NCBI GenBank assembly: GCA_017562135.1
Contig: QEYB01001296.1
Coordinates: 1 to 64,000, forward strand
Reading direction: 5' to 3'
DNA from: Dipylidium caninum
Taxonomy: Eukaryota > Platyhelminthes > Cestoda > Cyclophyllidea > Dipylidiidae
Length of the DNA: 64,000 bases
How positions within the stretch are numbered: position 1 is the first letter of the stretch; each line of letters opens with the position of its first letter. Shown here in pieces: positions 20,349 to 32,300 of this stretch. Position numbers and translations under genes: made by a program. A model generated the notes under the pieces. It had not been told where the DNA came from. It did not search any database and saw nothing but the letters and a program-made list of their open reading frames with translations.

Positions 20349-23300
20349 ATGATGCTCGAAGCTCTGATGCTCTCCCTAGTCTTATTAGCGAAACCAGCAA
20401 AGGCCGTTCGTGGTTGTACGGTGATAGCCATACAACCGGATCTGCGCTCGAAAAAAGCTGTTTGTGACTCTGATACCTCACTCTTGACTAAACTGCCCAC
20501 AGATTTGCCCGACAGACTCATAAGTCTGCGTGTGACGCAGCAAAAAATCAGACGCATTGATGGCAAGGAACTAAGAAGGCTTGTATATCTCGAGGAGCTT
20601 TACTTAGATTCATGCCAGCTGGAACAAGTAGACTTGAATGCCTTCGAGGGCTTGAATCGCCTCAGGATTTTGAGTTTACGCAACAATTCTCTTCGGCTGG
20701 ATGAAAATGCCTTATTCTCGACAACATTTTACCATCTTCCTGCTCTTGAGGTTTTAGACTTGTCGGAGAACCCCCTGGGACGCGTTCCCCCCAACTTCTT
20801 CCCCAATGTCTTGGGGAAATCTCTTTCTGAACTGCGATTAAGTCACATAAAAAGCGACTCCCCATTGCATTTGGAAGCTTTCTCTTTCAGCGTCCTACGG
20901 AAACTTCAGGTATTGGACTTGTCCTTCTGTAGATTAGAAACATTGTCTGGAGACTTTCGATCAGTCTTTCAACGCATGGAAAAATTGCACGAGCTTCAAC
21001 TTGGTGGCAATCCTTGGCACTGCGATTGCAACCTTCGGTGGCTTCGTGAGTGGTATCTATCCGATACTCTTCCTTCGATGAAGCTTTCCTACGAACAGAA
21101 GACAAAATTCGGGACAATTAGTACTGTGACTCCCTCATGCAAATTACCCTACAGTGTCAAGCACCGTCTGATTTTTGGTCCCTCCGGCAAAGGTGTCATT
21201 GAGCCAGAGGAATTCATCTGCAAACAATGGATTGGCTCTACACAGAAGCAGATCGCCGCTCTCCTCGGGTCGAACATTTCTCTCTCGTGTCAAGGCTACT
21301 TTGATGTGAAAAAGGATGTTCAGTGGTTCAAGGATCACCTGCCATTAGTTAACCGTCCCCCAAACTACATCATCTCCCAATCTACCTCGCTCGACTTTGT
21401 CGCCTATCTGAACATCACCGGTGTTAGGCCCGAGGATGAGGGAGTATGGGAGTGCGGCCTAGACGATGGAAATGGCTTGCAGAAGGCCTCCATTAATGTG
21501 ACGATCAAACTCATGTCCGGAGGCGGAGTCCCCTCCCCCATGAATGAGTCTCAGAGACAGAGTCTTGTGTATGCGGGAATTGGTGCTGCAGTAATTTTGG
21601 TTCTCCTTGCCGCGATTGCACTTTCTGTTTTCTACTGCTGGGGTAAACGTGGGCCCGAAAAACAACCTGGCATTTCAAGCTGCGCCAACAGATTACAAAA
21701 GAACAATACGTACGGCGTGGGGATGTTGAATATGGGCGAGGATGCTAGAGAACTAATAGGCACTCGTGTTGCTAACAGCCATCCCGATTCTCCAGTGCCG
21801 GTAAAAAATATATCAGCTACAGGCACTAATTGCAAGGAAATGCACAACATTAAGGTTAACTCGACCGAACCAATGAAAGTGCCAACAGGGGAGTGTAGCC
21901 TGCCTACGAGTCTGGCGACTCAAGTGGGCCTCAGCATTCCATCGCCTAAGCTAGTCGCCTTGACAACAACCACAACGACAACTACGTCTCTGACCCAGCT
22001 CGCGTCGGCGACGACTTACAAACAGCCCATGACCCCTCAATCCACTGTGCTAGTGGCTACTGAATTTTCCACTCCTAACACCTCAACGAATGTTAACACT
22101 GCGGATTTGTATCAACTCTCGATATCAGGAGGCTATGGCGCCGTCCCTCTTTCCACCAGCATATTTGCTCAAGTAGCAGGCCCATCCAGCAGCGCAGCCG
22201 GGGCACTGGCCAACAACCCTTTCTTTATTTCCGCGTCGTGTCCTATTCACGGGGTGAATACAAAATTACGAGGCGATTCGAGAGAACAGTCGTTGAGATC
22301 GTCAATTTATGATGCCTGCCCAATACACGGCAGTCCAGGGAGTGTTGCCTCGCGAAACGTTACGAAGGGGACGGCTTCTTCATTTACACAGACACCTCGA
22401 AATACTGGCAAGTCAAGATCTGCCTCATCGCTCCGTACAGCTGGAAAAAGAGCTGAAAAATGTAGCTACCATAAGATACCAACGCCCGGCAGCCGAGGGG
22501 ATTCGAGTCGTTTGCCTCGTAGCAGTACTTCGCCTCGGGCGCGCTATCACACTCTCCCCTCGAGGGTGGATGCACACACGGCGACCTCTTGCCCAATTCA
22601 CGGACGGGTGATGCCGTCTGCGTTGAAAAAAAGGAGCAACTCAATGAGCTTTGATCCCCAAAGTCAGTTTTCCCTTAGAAATCGAAGAGCTCGAAGCATA
22701 ACCCTCGATGTTCCCTATTGCAGTAGCTGCGCGTCGACAACATCCTCCGAGGGCGCGGCAGTGGCGGGCGCTGATCTCGAAGATTATTCATCTGACTTCA
22801 CCGAAAGTCCTGCTTTCGAGTGTACCGATTCGGGCTCGTCGGACTACGCAGTGAATTCACGATCACCCTTTAGAAGGTTGAGCTTATCAAAATCCTTAGA
22901 CAGAACTAGAACTGACACTGCCTCGTCGAGTCAGGAGGAAGCGGCCGAAACAACTCGGTGTCAGTTCTTTCTGTTGACTCGACCGATAGAAGCGGTTTCT
23001 TTTTCAATTCTCTGAGTCGAGGCCAACAACCGCAATCAGCCTTTCGCGCCCGCACCATTTTAGGCGCGCCACTTGTGTTAACGGCCAAGGACGCCGCCGC
23101 TTCGAGCTATCTGCCACCATCCCGAAACTCATCCGACAGCGAACCGCCAAGGGCCTGTCTTAACAAACCGCCAAACAGTGTTCTCGTGCCGCAAAATAAT
23201 GTCAGTCTTCAGCAATGTCATTCCAGACAAAAGGCCAACAACTCCTTCCCCAACTTCCCCCAAACTAGTGACGCCTAAGTCTATTCTTGTTAAAAGCTCA

Positions 23301-23363
23301 TCATATGGAAAACACTGGAGAAAATATTCTGATTTCAATGATAGAAGTGCTGGACCGTTGTAA
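20349..23363 (+). CDS. LRR-Ig single-pass receptor (Kekkon/LINGO/AMIGO type), tail frameshifted
   Basis: Cell-surface receptor of the leucine-rich-repeat plus immunoglobulin class, typically in neural adhesion or growth-factor modulation; no orthologue can be named. From the ATG at 20349 one frame runs 888 residues to 23015. In order: signal peptide (MMLEALMLSLVLLAKPAKA), LRRs to about residue 215 (LEELYLDSCQLEQVDLNAF, LRILSLRNNSL, LEVLDLSENPL, LQVLDLSFCRLETL), an LRRCT cap (NPWHCDCNLRWLREW), one Ig domain around residues 300-390 (ISLSCQGYF, DEGVWECGLDDG), a membrane helix near 406-430, and a long Ser/Thr-rich tail. The tail repeats CPIHG at about residues 631, 657 and 748. Near 22950 the frame appears to shift: the next frame reads SVLSVDSTDRSGFFFNSLSR. 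Near 23195 it seems to shift again, to RPTTPSPTSPKLVTPKSILV, ending at 23363. That last stop also sits on a donor-like TT|GTAAGTG, so a further exon is possible. Confidence 0.85.
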
Positions 23364-26300
23364 GTGAACCGGCTTTTGGTTTCCATGCTTTTTTTTCTCT
23401 TCCTATCAAATCCCCCCCTGTAAATATCAAGGCTGTCGACTTGCATTTTTGATCAAAGACGCTCAAACTATTGCCACTGTTTGGTAGTAAAAATGCCAAG
23501 GCGTTTGGGCTTATGCTTCTCGTTGGAATTTCAAAGTCATTGCGAATCCAATTGGCAAGATACTCTCTTTGTACCCTAAAATGAACCTATTTAAACAGAG
23601 ATTGCGAGTTTGCAGATTTTATCTGAGCACACTCGTGAGTTGGTATCAGAGCCTTGGGGGACCTTCGAGCTTTGGCACGGAAGCACTCGGTTGCGCGCGA
23701 AACCCTTGTACCGAGAGGGCAGATCGTCCTCTCGGGAGGGCACATAACCACGCAACGTTTCCTCAACCAGGACATTTGTGAATATTTTGTTAGAAGATTG
23801 GTGATTGTGGGAAAAGTAATTTGACTTGGCAGTGGCGCTCATCTCAGTGTCAAGAGGCAGAGTAAACGGACTGAGTCTCCTCCAGCCAGGTTGGTGGCCA
23901 CTCCGGCCGCCGCGAGGCTGGAACGTTATCGCGTGAGGGACCCAAAAGGAGGAATGCATTTTAATGACTTTGGTGTAAGTCCTCGCCTCGACTACCAGCA
24001 GACAAATCGCCACGGGCTGCGCGGACGACGAGGTAGCGTGGTGCTGCCACCTTGGCTAGGCGAGGTGGTGACGTGATCCCAGCCTCCCTCCTTGCCCCCC
24101 TTCACTGATGCCGAAGCCCGAGGGTGCACCTGCGAGCGAACGCTCACCACGACGCTTGTGCCACACAAATGTTCTCACGCCACTTGGCACAGATTGACAG
24201 TTTTAGCGCGTAATTTGCGAGCTTTCTGAGGGAGAAGAGATCTTCAATCTAGCGGCACATGCGCTCTTTCGGTTTAGAAGAGTAAGTGCAGCGTGGTTGC
24301 CCTCTGAGGCTGAAGGAAATGGGAATACTGTTAACATGGCGCTGGGTCCCCTCTCCACCCTCCTGCGTGGTAACCGGAATCCGAGGCCGGTCTCAGCACT
24401 GAAGCACTTCCCGCCCAAAACAGGTGCGTTCGGACTTCGGCGGTGGGCCATTTGTCGGACGTACCAGGTCCCGGCGTCGTCACACGTTCCGCGGAGTGAA
24501 ATACGAGTCGAGTGCCCACCTGCATGCACACATCGGTGACACGGCAGCCGGCGCAGTTACGAATTCGCAGGTGTAGGATTGCGATGAGGACGTCCACAGT
24601 TGGTTCAGCGTCAAGTGGGTGGGTTGTGGCGAAGTACTAACCGCCGCGGCTTCTGGCCCCAGGGCATATTTCTTCAACCACCGATGGCGCATGGCCTCGA
24701 CCCCGCGTCCGAAGAGGGTCCAGCATGGAGGCGCAGGGGAGACAGCCGATGTGCTCGAGTCTGCAGAGAAAGTCCGAGCGTTTACGGGGAAATCACATGG
24801 GCTAAATGTGGTGATACGACACGAGATGATTAACAGTACAGACAAACATTCTTTGGTCGAACATGGCCTGTCTCATCGAAAAAGCATTTTGGCCTGTAAT
24901 GTGCTCTACCTCGTCCCATTGCGCCCTCCTCAGAGACTCCATGCAGAGGCTCTGTCACACGGGACAGGTGTGTTGACTGATGTGAATGCATGCATGTATA
25001 GCGCGCTAAGGGAAGGTCTCACGGCTGAGACCTCGCATCGAAGGGGGGAAGGTACTGTTTTCCAGATCTACTGGGGAAGATACGCTAACTCTTGTCTTTA
25101 AAGTATGCGTGTATGTGTTTGTCTTGTTGGCCAAAGTTGGAACAGTGGAATTTCTGCCCTGCATTTGATTTGTTATCCCCAACTCTCCAACCCGCTTATA
25201 TCGTGGATTAACAAGGTGAAGATGGCGGGTCGACACGCGTCACCAGGGCTACTTGTGGAAAGTGGGGATGAGAGGCCACAAGTGTTTTGGGGGAGAATTA
25301 ATGGCTCCCCCACTTTAGTCGGCAGCGTCTAAGCATTCCCCGACTCAGCACCGAGTTCGTGCTCGGCATTAGGAAGGCGGAATATAAAAATGCGCCCAAG
25401 AAAGGGTACAAAACGTGCAGACTCGACGTGCTTAGCCCACGTGGTGTGTTTGTCGGTGCGGAGTCCAACAAATAACTCGACTCATCGTATGCCACTGCCT
25501 CACTTACCCGAGCATAACATTCCTGCCTCATTCGACTCCCCTTCTGTTGTAGACTACCCCTCGTACAACATGTCATTGCCAATTCACTTAAATGCAAATG
25601 CTTGGCTGAGTTCGCAAAACCGCAAGCCCCAGATCTCAAGTCTCGAGAGGGGAGCGGTGTTTGACTTCGCTGCGAAGGCTGCAGTTTTACCCAACCGCGC
25701 CCCATACGGGCAGGTCATCTTGCACCGAGGTCTGAATTTTTGTGAGGAATCCACAGACCCCCGGGGTATCGCAATTGTGCTCTCAGCCCGACCTCATACT
25801 AACACCCTTCCGAATCGACCGACGGCCTGCTTTCGGCGGCTTAAGCGAAGTAATCACAACTGGTAAAGCTAAGGGAAGAGACTGCTCGAGCCTCCAAAAT
25901 CTTAAACGAATTTGCCGTTCCCACCAAAATGTCGTTTGAATGCGAGCCGAGACCCGGACGTTTGGCGGGATGGGCGAGCCGAGCAGTCGCGGCTAAGTGG
26001 TTTACACGCATTCCAATGGTGGCCATAGCCACAGCAATGGCCGCTTTTCCCGAAAACCACTCCATTTGACTTGCAAAACTCCGGCTGTAATGAAACTTAG
26101 CGTCGGGCATTAAAAAACTCACTTCATAATTCCTCATCCATGCACACGGCTGTCAGCCAAACCGGGGGGCGCGTGTCAAGGGAAATTACGCCTATTTTAC
26201 GTATACCAGTGCCTTGCTCTCTCATCCACCCACTCTGCGGTCCATTCTCGCGAAAGCTGTCCATGTCTGCAGTTAAACTTCGACACAGAGGTGGGTCGAG

Positions 26301-29300
26301 GGGGAAAAAAGAAGGAAACAAGGACCTATACGCAGCGTAAACGACAATCGCTGCCGCCACGAAGAGCCCCTATTTAGGCATGACATAGGTATGGTGGCGA
26401 GACCATGTCAAAGGCGGTTCCCGCGCAGAGAACCACCTTAAGGCATAACAAAGGAAGGAACCTCAAATAATGGAATATGTAGTTTGTATCTTAGGCTTTT
26501 ACGTCTTAGAGTTTGTATTCATCCAATGCCAGTAAACACGGCAGGGCCCGACTAAAGACGTGGTCCGATGGCGACTCGACTGCAGGATGGTGGGTCCCCG
26601 CGCTCCGCCCCCCTCCTTGACCGGGCCACGGCGGGTCGCCACACGCTGTTTGGGACGCCGTGGGCCCCCACTGCACCTTATGCAACGCGTGCCGCCGTGC
26701 GTCGGTTCGCATATCCGGCAGGCCCAGTTGACACTGCGGCTCCCAGAGACAATGGCTTTACTGCTCCTCGAGACCTACCCATTATCACGTCTCCGTCGGT
26801 GGATGGGAAAAATAACCACTTCAACTGACTTAAACTTGGTAGTTCCAGTTGGTTTGCCTTCACGAAAGTTTCTCATAATCAATTTTGATTGCTGAGGATG
26901 AATCACAATGCGCCACATCGGCGTAACGCAGTCCTTCGGGTTTACAGAGTTCCGATTGTAGGGCTTCGAAGCCTCTCAAAGGGACGTGAGCCGGCATAGC
27001 AGAAAGTGAATGGAGTTCTGAGAGCCGATCGCTGCATTCCTGCCGTCTATATACGTCTCCACGTCCGAGGGAGGCCAGCGGTTCGGGGCCGAAGTCGCCC
27101 CAGTGCCATCCTGTCGGAGAGATCAGGCGCAAAGTTTGACCGAGTGATCAAAAACAAAATACTCAGTCACCGCAAATGTTACAGGGGGGAGGGGCGGCAT
27201 GCGCCACGCTGACAAAGACAGGTAGTCAATCCTTGATGAAGTTAAGGGGCAAAAACTCGAAATCTGCCCTTGATGTAGGAGACAGCTGCTATGAGATCAT
27301 GGTGTATCTGGGCAAATGGCATTGCGGATGTCTACAAGGAGTTTTACTGTTCCGCAATCAGGTGGGTAGAAGTCCGATCGTCCACGGCTTTTGTCGATTG
27401 GGCTCGCTGGAAACTCAGGCGAGACGGCGAAGCACCGCAGGAACTTTTTCTACCTTCTGCATAATTAGGCTGTGTTAAGCGCATGAACGGGATAATATGG
27501 TGTACTTCAACAGGCCATTCTGCGTAGTATCGCCATAAAATGAATGATCTTTCTCAAGACGCCCCAGTCCGTTAATGTCCGACGTTCACAGAATTGCAGA
27601 ACGCCAATAATACCGCAGGGGCACCAGAGAGAATGAAGGCACGAGAGCAATAAGTCCTTGCAGGCCAGCACTTGTCCTCCTCGACGCACAGACACACCAG
27701 GCACTGCTAACCGGTATTTTGTAAGTTCGAGTGATGGACGTGAATTGCGTGTGCAGACAACATTTGCCACCTGGCACCCCAAATTCCACTCCGTTCAGGA
27801 GACTAATTCACTCGCCTATTAAGGCAGGCCTGCGAAACCCACGTTCTTCTTAAGGAAGGTTCTGCATCATTGTGGTCACAGAAGCGCTTCAACCATGGCA
27901 CCGGTGGATGTCACTCAAGCGAAAGCACAGACTGAGCCTTCTCGCCTACTCGGCCCCAAGCCTTTCGCCAGACTCGCAAGTTGTGTGTTGGGCATTATTC
28001 ACATGTCGATTATGAATGGGAACATGAAAGGACGTAAGCATCAGGCTACGCTAAACGCGACGCATTTCACGATGCGGACCTTCCTCGCACTTGGCCTCCA
28101 CTCGCACCAACGTGTACAGTGCTGAGGACGTAGGTGCGGCATGTAATAGACTTTACCCACGTAGTATTATAGGTAAAGAGGTGAAATCGCAGAATAGCAA
28201 ACTGCGGGCGGTGGGAGAGTGGCCCGTTCCCCTCTCTCAACAAGACGTTTTGCTGGTTTGTCTAGTCAACACTAGGCCGTGAAGGCAGCCAGACCCGAAT
28301 CAAGTTGCAAATGTGACTACCTGGCGCGGAAACTGCAAGTGCAACTGATTACATCGTCGGCATTTAAGCCGAGCCACGTCCTCTGCCTCTTTTTGCCTTG
28401 TGGCTTACAGTTGAAAATCGCCTCCCTCTGGAGCGAGCTTTACGTTGATTCCTCCTCTCTCACAAACAACGGGTGGGTGGAAAGTGGAGAAACATCGGGC
28501 GAAAGTCGGAAGCCCAGCTACACAGTGGCGTTAAAATACAGTGATAAGGGCTTTCTCTGCGCCCTATTTGTTTGGAGAACAGTGCATCCGTGCATTGACC
28601 CAGCGGCAGAAGTGGTTTTGCCATTAGTCGGTACCTCCTCCAATTAATCCCAGCGCTGGTGCCATGTCGCCCATCATTTCCCCAAGTACAAACTCACCAC
28701 AACATTACTTTGCTCTCGAGTGAGGTAATTTGGAGGGAATATTGTGCGCTCACGTAAGATGCGGTTGTGGTCTTCTCGCCTCCTTCTCAGAGTCCGGGAT
28801 GCTTCTTCGTCGGTGAGGCTGGTCTGTCTGCCTCGACGCAAGACGTCATGAGGCATTTGTCACCTCCTCCGCGGTGCCCAGCACAGTTCTACCTGGAAAT
28901 CGTGGATGGTCTTGCGGGCCGCCAAAGTAAAGCGGGCTTAAACGCTGAAGCAGTGTGTCAACGCAGCCCACCTGTCAACCGTAAAGGACCTTCTCATGGG
29001 GAGAGTAGATCAGCAACATCCGTCGAATGTCATGGCGTGCACAGTCCCAGTAAAGCAGGAGACGGATTCGTTGTCCTGAACATTTGCCGCGCAAGTAAGA
29101 AAAATGCCCTGGCAGTCTTCCCTTCATCATACCTTCGACTAGTGAAGTGAAGAATTCAAACCGAACCGCATCGACATGAGAGCCCAACTGGCCAATACTA
29201 AAGCGTCAAGCTCCGTGTGAGCTCAGCCAAGCGGAGAACGAGGGGATGAATGGTTGAGTCCTTCGAAGTGTTAACATCTCATCACGCTGCCCGCGTGAAA

Positions 29301-32300
29301 AATGCATTCCGACATCCTAAGTAATGCTCGGCTCCTCTTCGTACTTCGATTCGGGCGGTTAGGCGAGGCCATTTTAACGCAGTCCCACCATCTACAGAGA
29401 GGCTGCTACAATTGCCTCGGAAATACAAATAAGTCAAGTTTTGGGCCTCAGTCTGCCACGTGCCGAGGCCCCATGCCTGAGTATTTGAGCGGTTAATACT
29501 CGGATTATCTACCGGGCGAAATGAACTCGGTATTCCGATGCGCTACCCGGCATGCTGACAGACAGATAAGAGCCACATCGGTGGCGACCGGACCCTCGAC
29601 AAACTGAATGGCCTGTTGCGCCCTATAAGTCTTTAGTGCTCCCGCCCTGATAGCGCTAAAGACTGGCATCGCACTGGAGAAGAAGTGAACACGATTGCTC
29701 AGCAAATAAGGAATTAATCTACTTTATGGGGCCATTCAAGTTATTTTACGCTTCCTTGCTATGAGGTAACAAATACCTTTCAAAAAGGAGGAGGCGAATA
29801 ACTCGCAACCGTTGTCGAGTCCGACGAAATCATGTCGTGTTGTTTTAGAGGCCTGCTTTGAGGAGAGTGCAATGTCATCAAATGACACGAAGGGTTTACC
29901 GAAAAGTGAGGTTACAAAAGTAAGTTTATTTTGTCGACTTGTGTTATGCGACAAATTTGTCGGACGAAGTTGACTTGTGCGACTTCGAACCAATTTTCTT
30001 TCTCGCACCAACTCGCCTCGGTATTGAGCTACGTCGTACCTAGAAAAAAGCGATTTGAAATGGATGGTGGGCAAGGGTCGGGAGTCTCCCACTTCTGGCC
30101 AGTATTCGACAGCTCAGCTAGTGTTAAAGGGCGCTTGTAAGTTGGTGAATCAAGCACGGGTTGAGATTGGCAAGTCCAACATACTCGAAGTACGACCACA
30201 AGCACAGATACCGCTATCTGCATTTGGTTCTCATGCATGTTCGCACCTGCCCTTCATGTAGAGGGAATTAAGCAACGCAGGGCAATAAACTTACTGTGGC
30301 ACTGTGAGTCGTTCTACGACCCTACATTCATTTGTCTGGCGCTTACACAAACAGTGCTAGCTCGAGAACAAAATGTGATTCTAATAAGGTCATTTCTAGA
30401 AAAGTCGCCAGTCTAATCAAGATTACGACTACCCTCGAACCAGAGCATCCACTTTTTGTGTGTTTAATCTGTCTTGAACCGCTTGAACCATTGTATTTCT
30501 GGGTTTTAATGGACTATTCTATTATACGAAGGTCATGATATCTTGAAAACAAAAGAAGTATCCGCGCATTAATTTAAACGCTTTTCCCATAGCCCGCCAA
30601 TTTACATCTCGAGCCTCAGCCCCTAGTGAATCCTCGCCTTCGCACGGGCTGGAAGCATTCTAAGTAAATGCGATCATAAACACGGGTCAGACGGCCTTTT
30701 GATACATGCATCGTGCCTAAATTCTTCGTACTTACGTAAGGGATGGGGGCTTGTAGTTAAAATGATAGTGCGCCTTAGCGCATATGGATGATGAGTCGAC
30801 ATAATGCTTCTGTGCAATGGTGTCTTCTGAAGCGAAAGTATCTTACATTCTAACCAGACGATCTGTCAAGATATAAGGCTGAAATGATCTCAACTTTCAG
30901 TATTTTTAAGGTATGGGCGAGCGAGCATAGATTTTTACAGTTGCCTAATTGGAAAAATATCTGAAAACAAATTCTACTTAATGGACATGAGTAGATGTGG
31001 CAGACACGTCCCTAAATTATTCGGACAACTTTAAAGGATAGTACCGGTTTATATTTGGGTAGGAGTTTTTGTTTAGTCCTCGCTTAGTTGATACCGAGAG
31101 ATATAGTCTGTAACGTATATCTGAATGCTAAAGGTCTTCTTTTTCCCTTCTCCAGCATTTCCCAAATTTTTTTAGTGTTTGTACCCGTTTTCCTTTTACT
31201 TTTCGCCGAAACCAAATGAAATCAAAACACTTTCTACATGTACTTCTCTTGTAGGACTTCAAACGCGATCGTATTATAGCTCAAATGTGGAGAATCATCA
31301 AGGAGACATTCGGAAATGGATACACTTACGACAAATCCTCGAGCTTGTGTCCGAAAACCCCCTTTTGGCAATTTGAGTACTGCCAAGAAGCCTTGAGGAA
31401 AATCAGCGGCCCATGTTGGCAAGGAGGAAGAATGGAGGAGCACTATGGAATCCGATCCGCCCACAACTATTCGTGATCTTGGGTTTAAACTAAATAGGAC
31501 CTTACCATACGGCTACGGCTGTTAAAAGAACGCCGTACAATAAATGATAATGTAAAAAAGTCGTCTCGTATGTGGCTGCCGTACAAACTGATGCAACTGC
31601 AGATAATCGAAGGCTTCAAGAGCAAGTGTACATCTTTGTTGCCATTTTCGCAATACACGACTGCCGCCATTTTTACACAAAATCATAGTTTCTAATGGAA
31701 AGCAGGTTTCGTGTGATAATCGAAAACGGTCAAGCAAACGAGTAGAATGGAATAAGCCCCTAATCTGGAATCGCATCGAAGCAGATTTAATGTGAGCGTA
31801 TGGTGGAATGCCCGCGGGTGATTATCCATTCTTCCTTCCTATGGGACAATCAGACGAAGCCACAAAGGCAACGGCGATGGCGTCTCATTGCCGCGGATTT
31901 GGCGACATGCGAAGGAGGAAAATTGTGAAGAAAAGAACGAGCAGCATTGTTCATTCGACACGGCGCACTATTCTTACATGACAAGGCACGACGACCACGT
32001 GGAGCTTCGATTACTCTTGAGGGAATGCAAAAACCTCTTCACAATGTGAAATGTTATCGCATCTTCCGGATTCATCCCCGATGTTTTACCGACCGATCGG
32101 TTTTTACATTCTTGGTAATTACGAACTATTTCAAGAGTTATAAAATACATTAACCCAAATGATGCCATAAGAGACTTTGCACAATGTATTACCTCTGCAA
32201 ATTACGGCTAACTTTTCAAAAAGTCGTATATTTGGCTCGTCCAATTGTTGGCAGAAAGTGGTAGATGCCAGCTGAAACTATTCCGAGTGAATATAATAAA

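Noticed and set aside
24203..29187. Dozens of 60-160-codon ORFs overlapping on both strands
   Set aside because: GC-rich sequence keeps several frames open at once; none shows a motif, splice signals or a preferred strand.
31255..31476. Open 73-codon stretch after an acceptor-like TTCTCTTGTAG, with an AATAAA nearby
   Set aside because: Two frames look equally peptide-like, no upstream exon could be paired with it, and no family is recognised.
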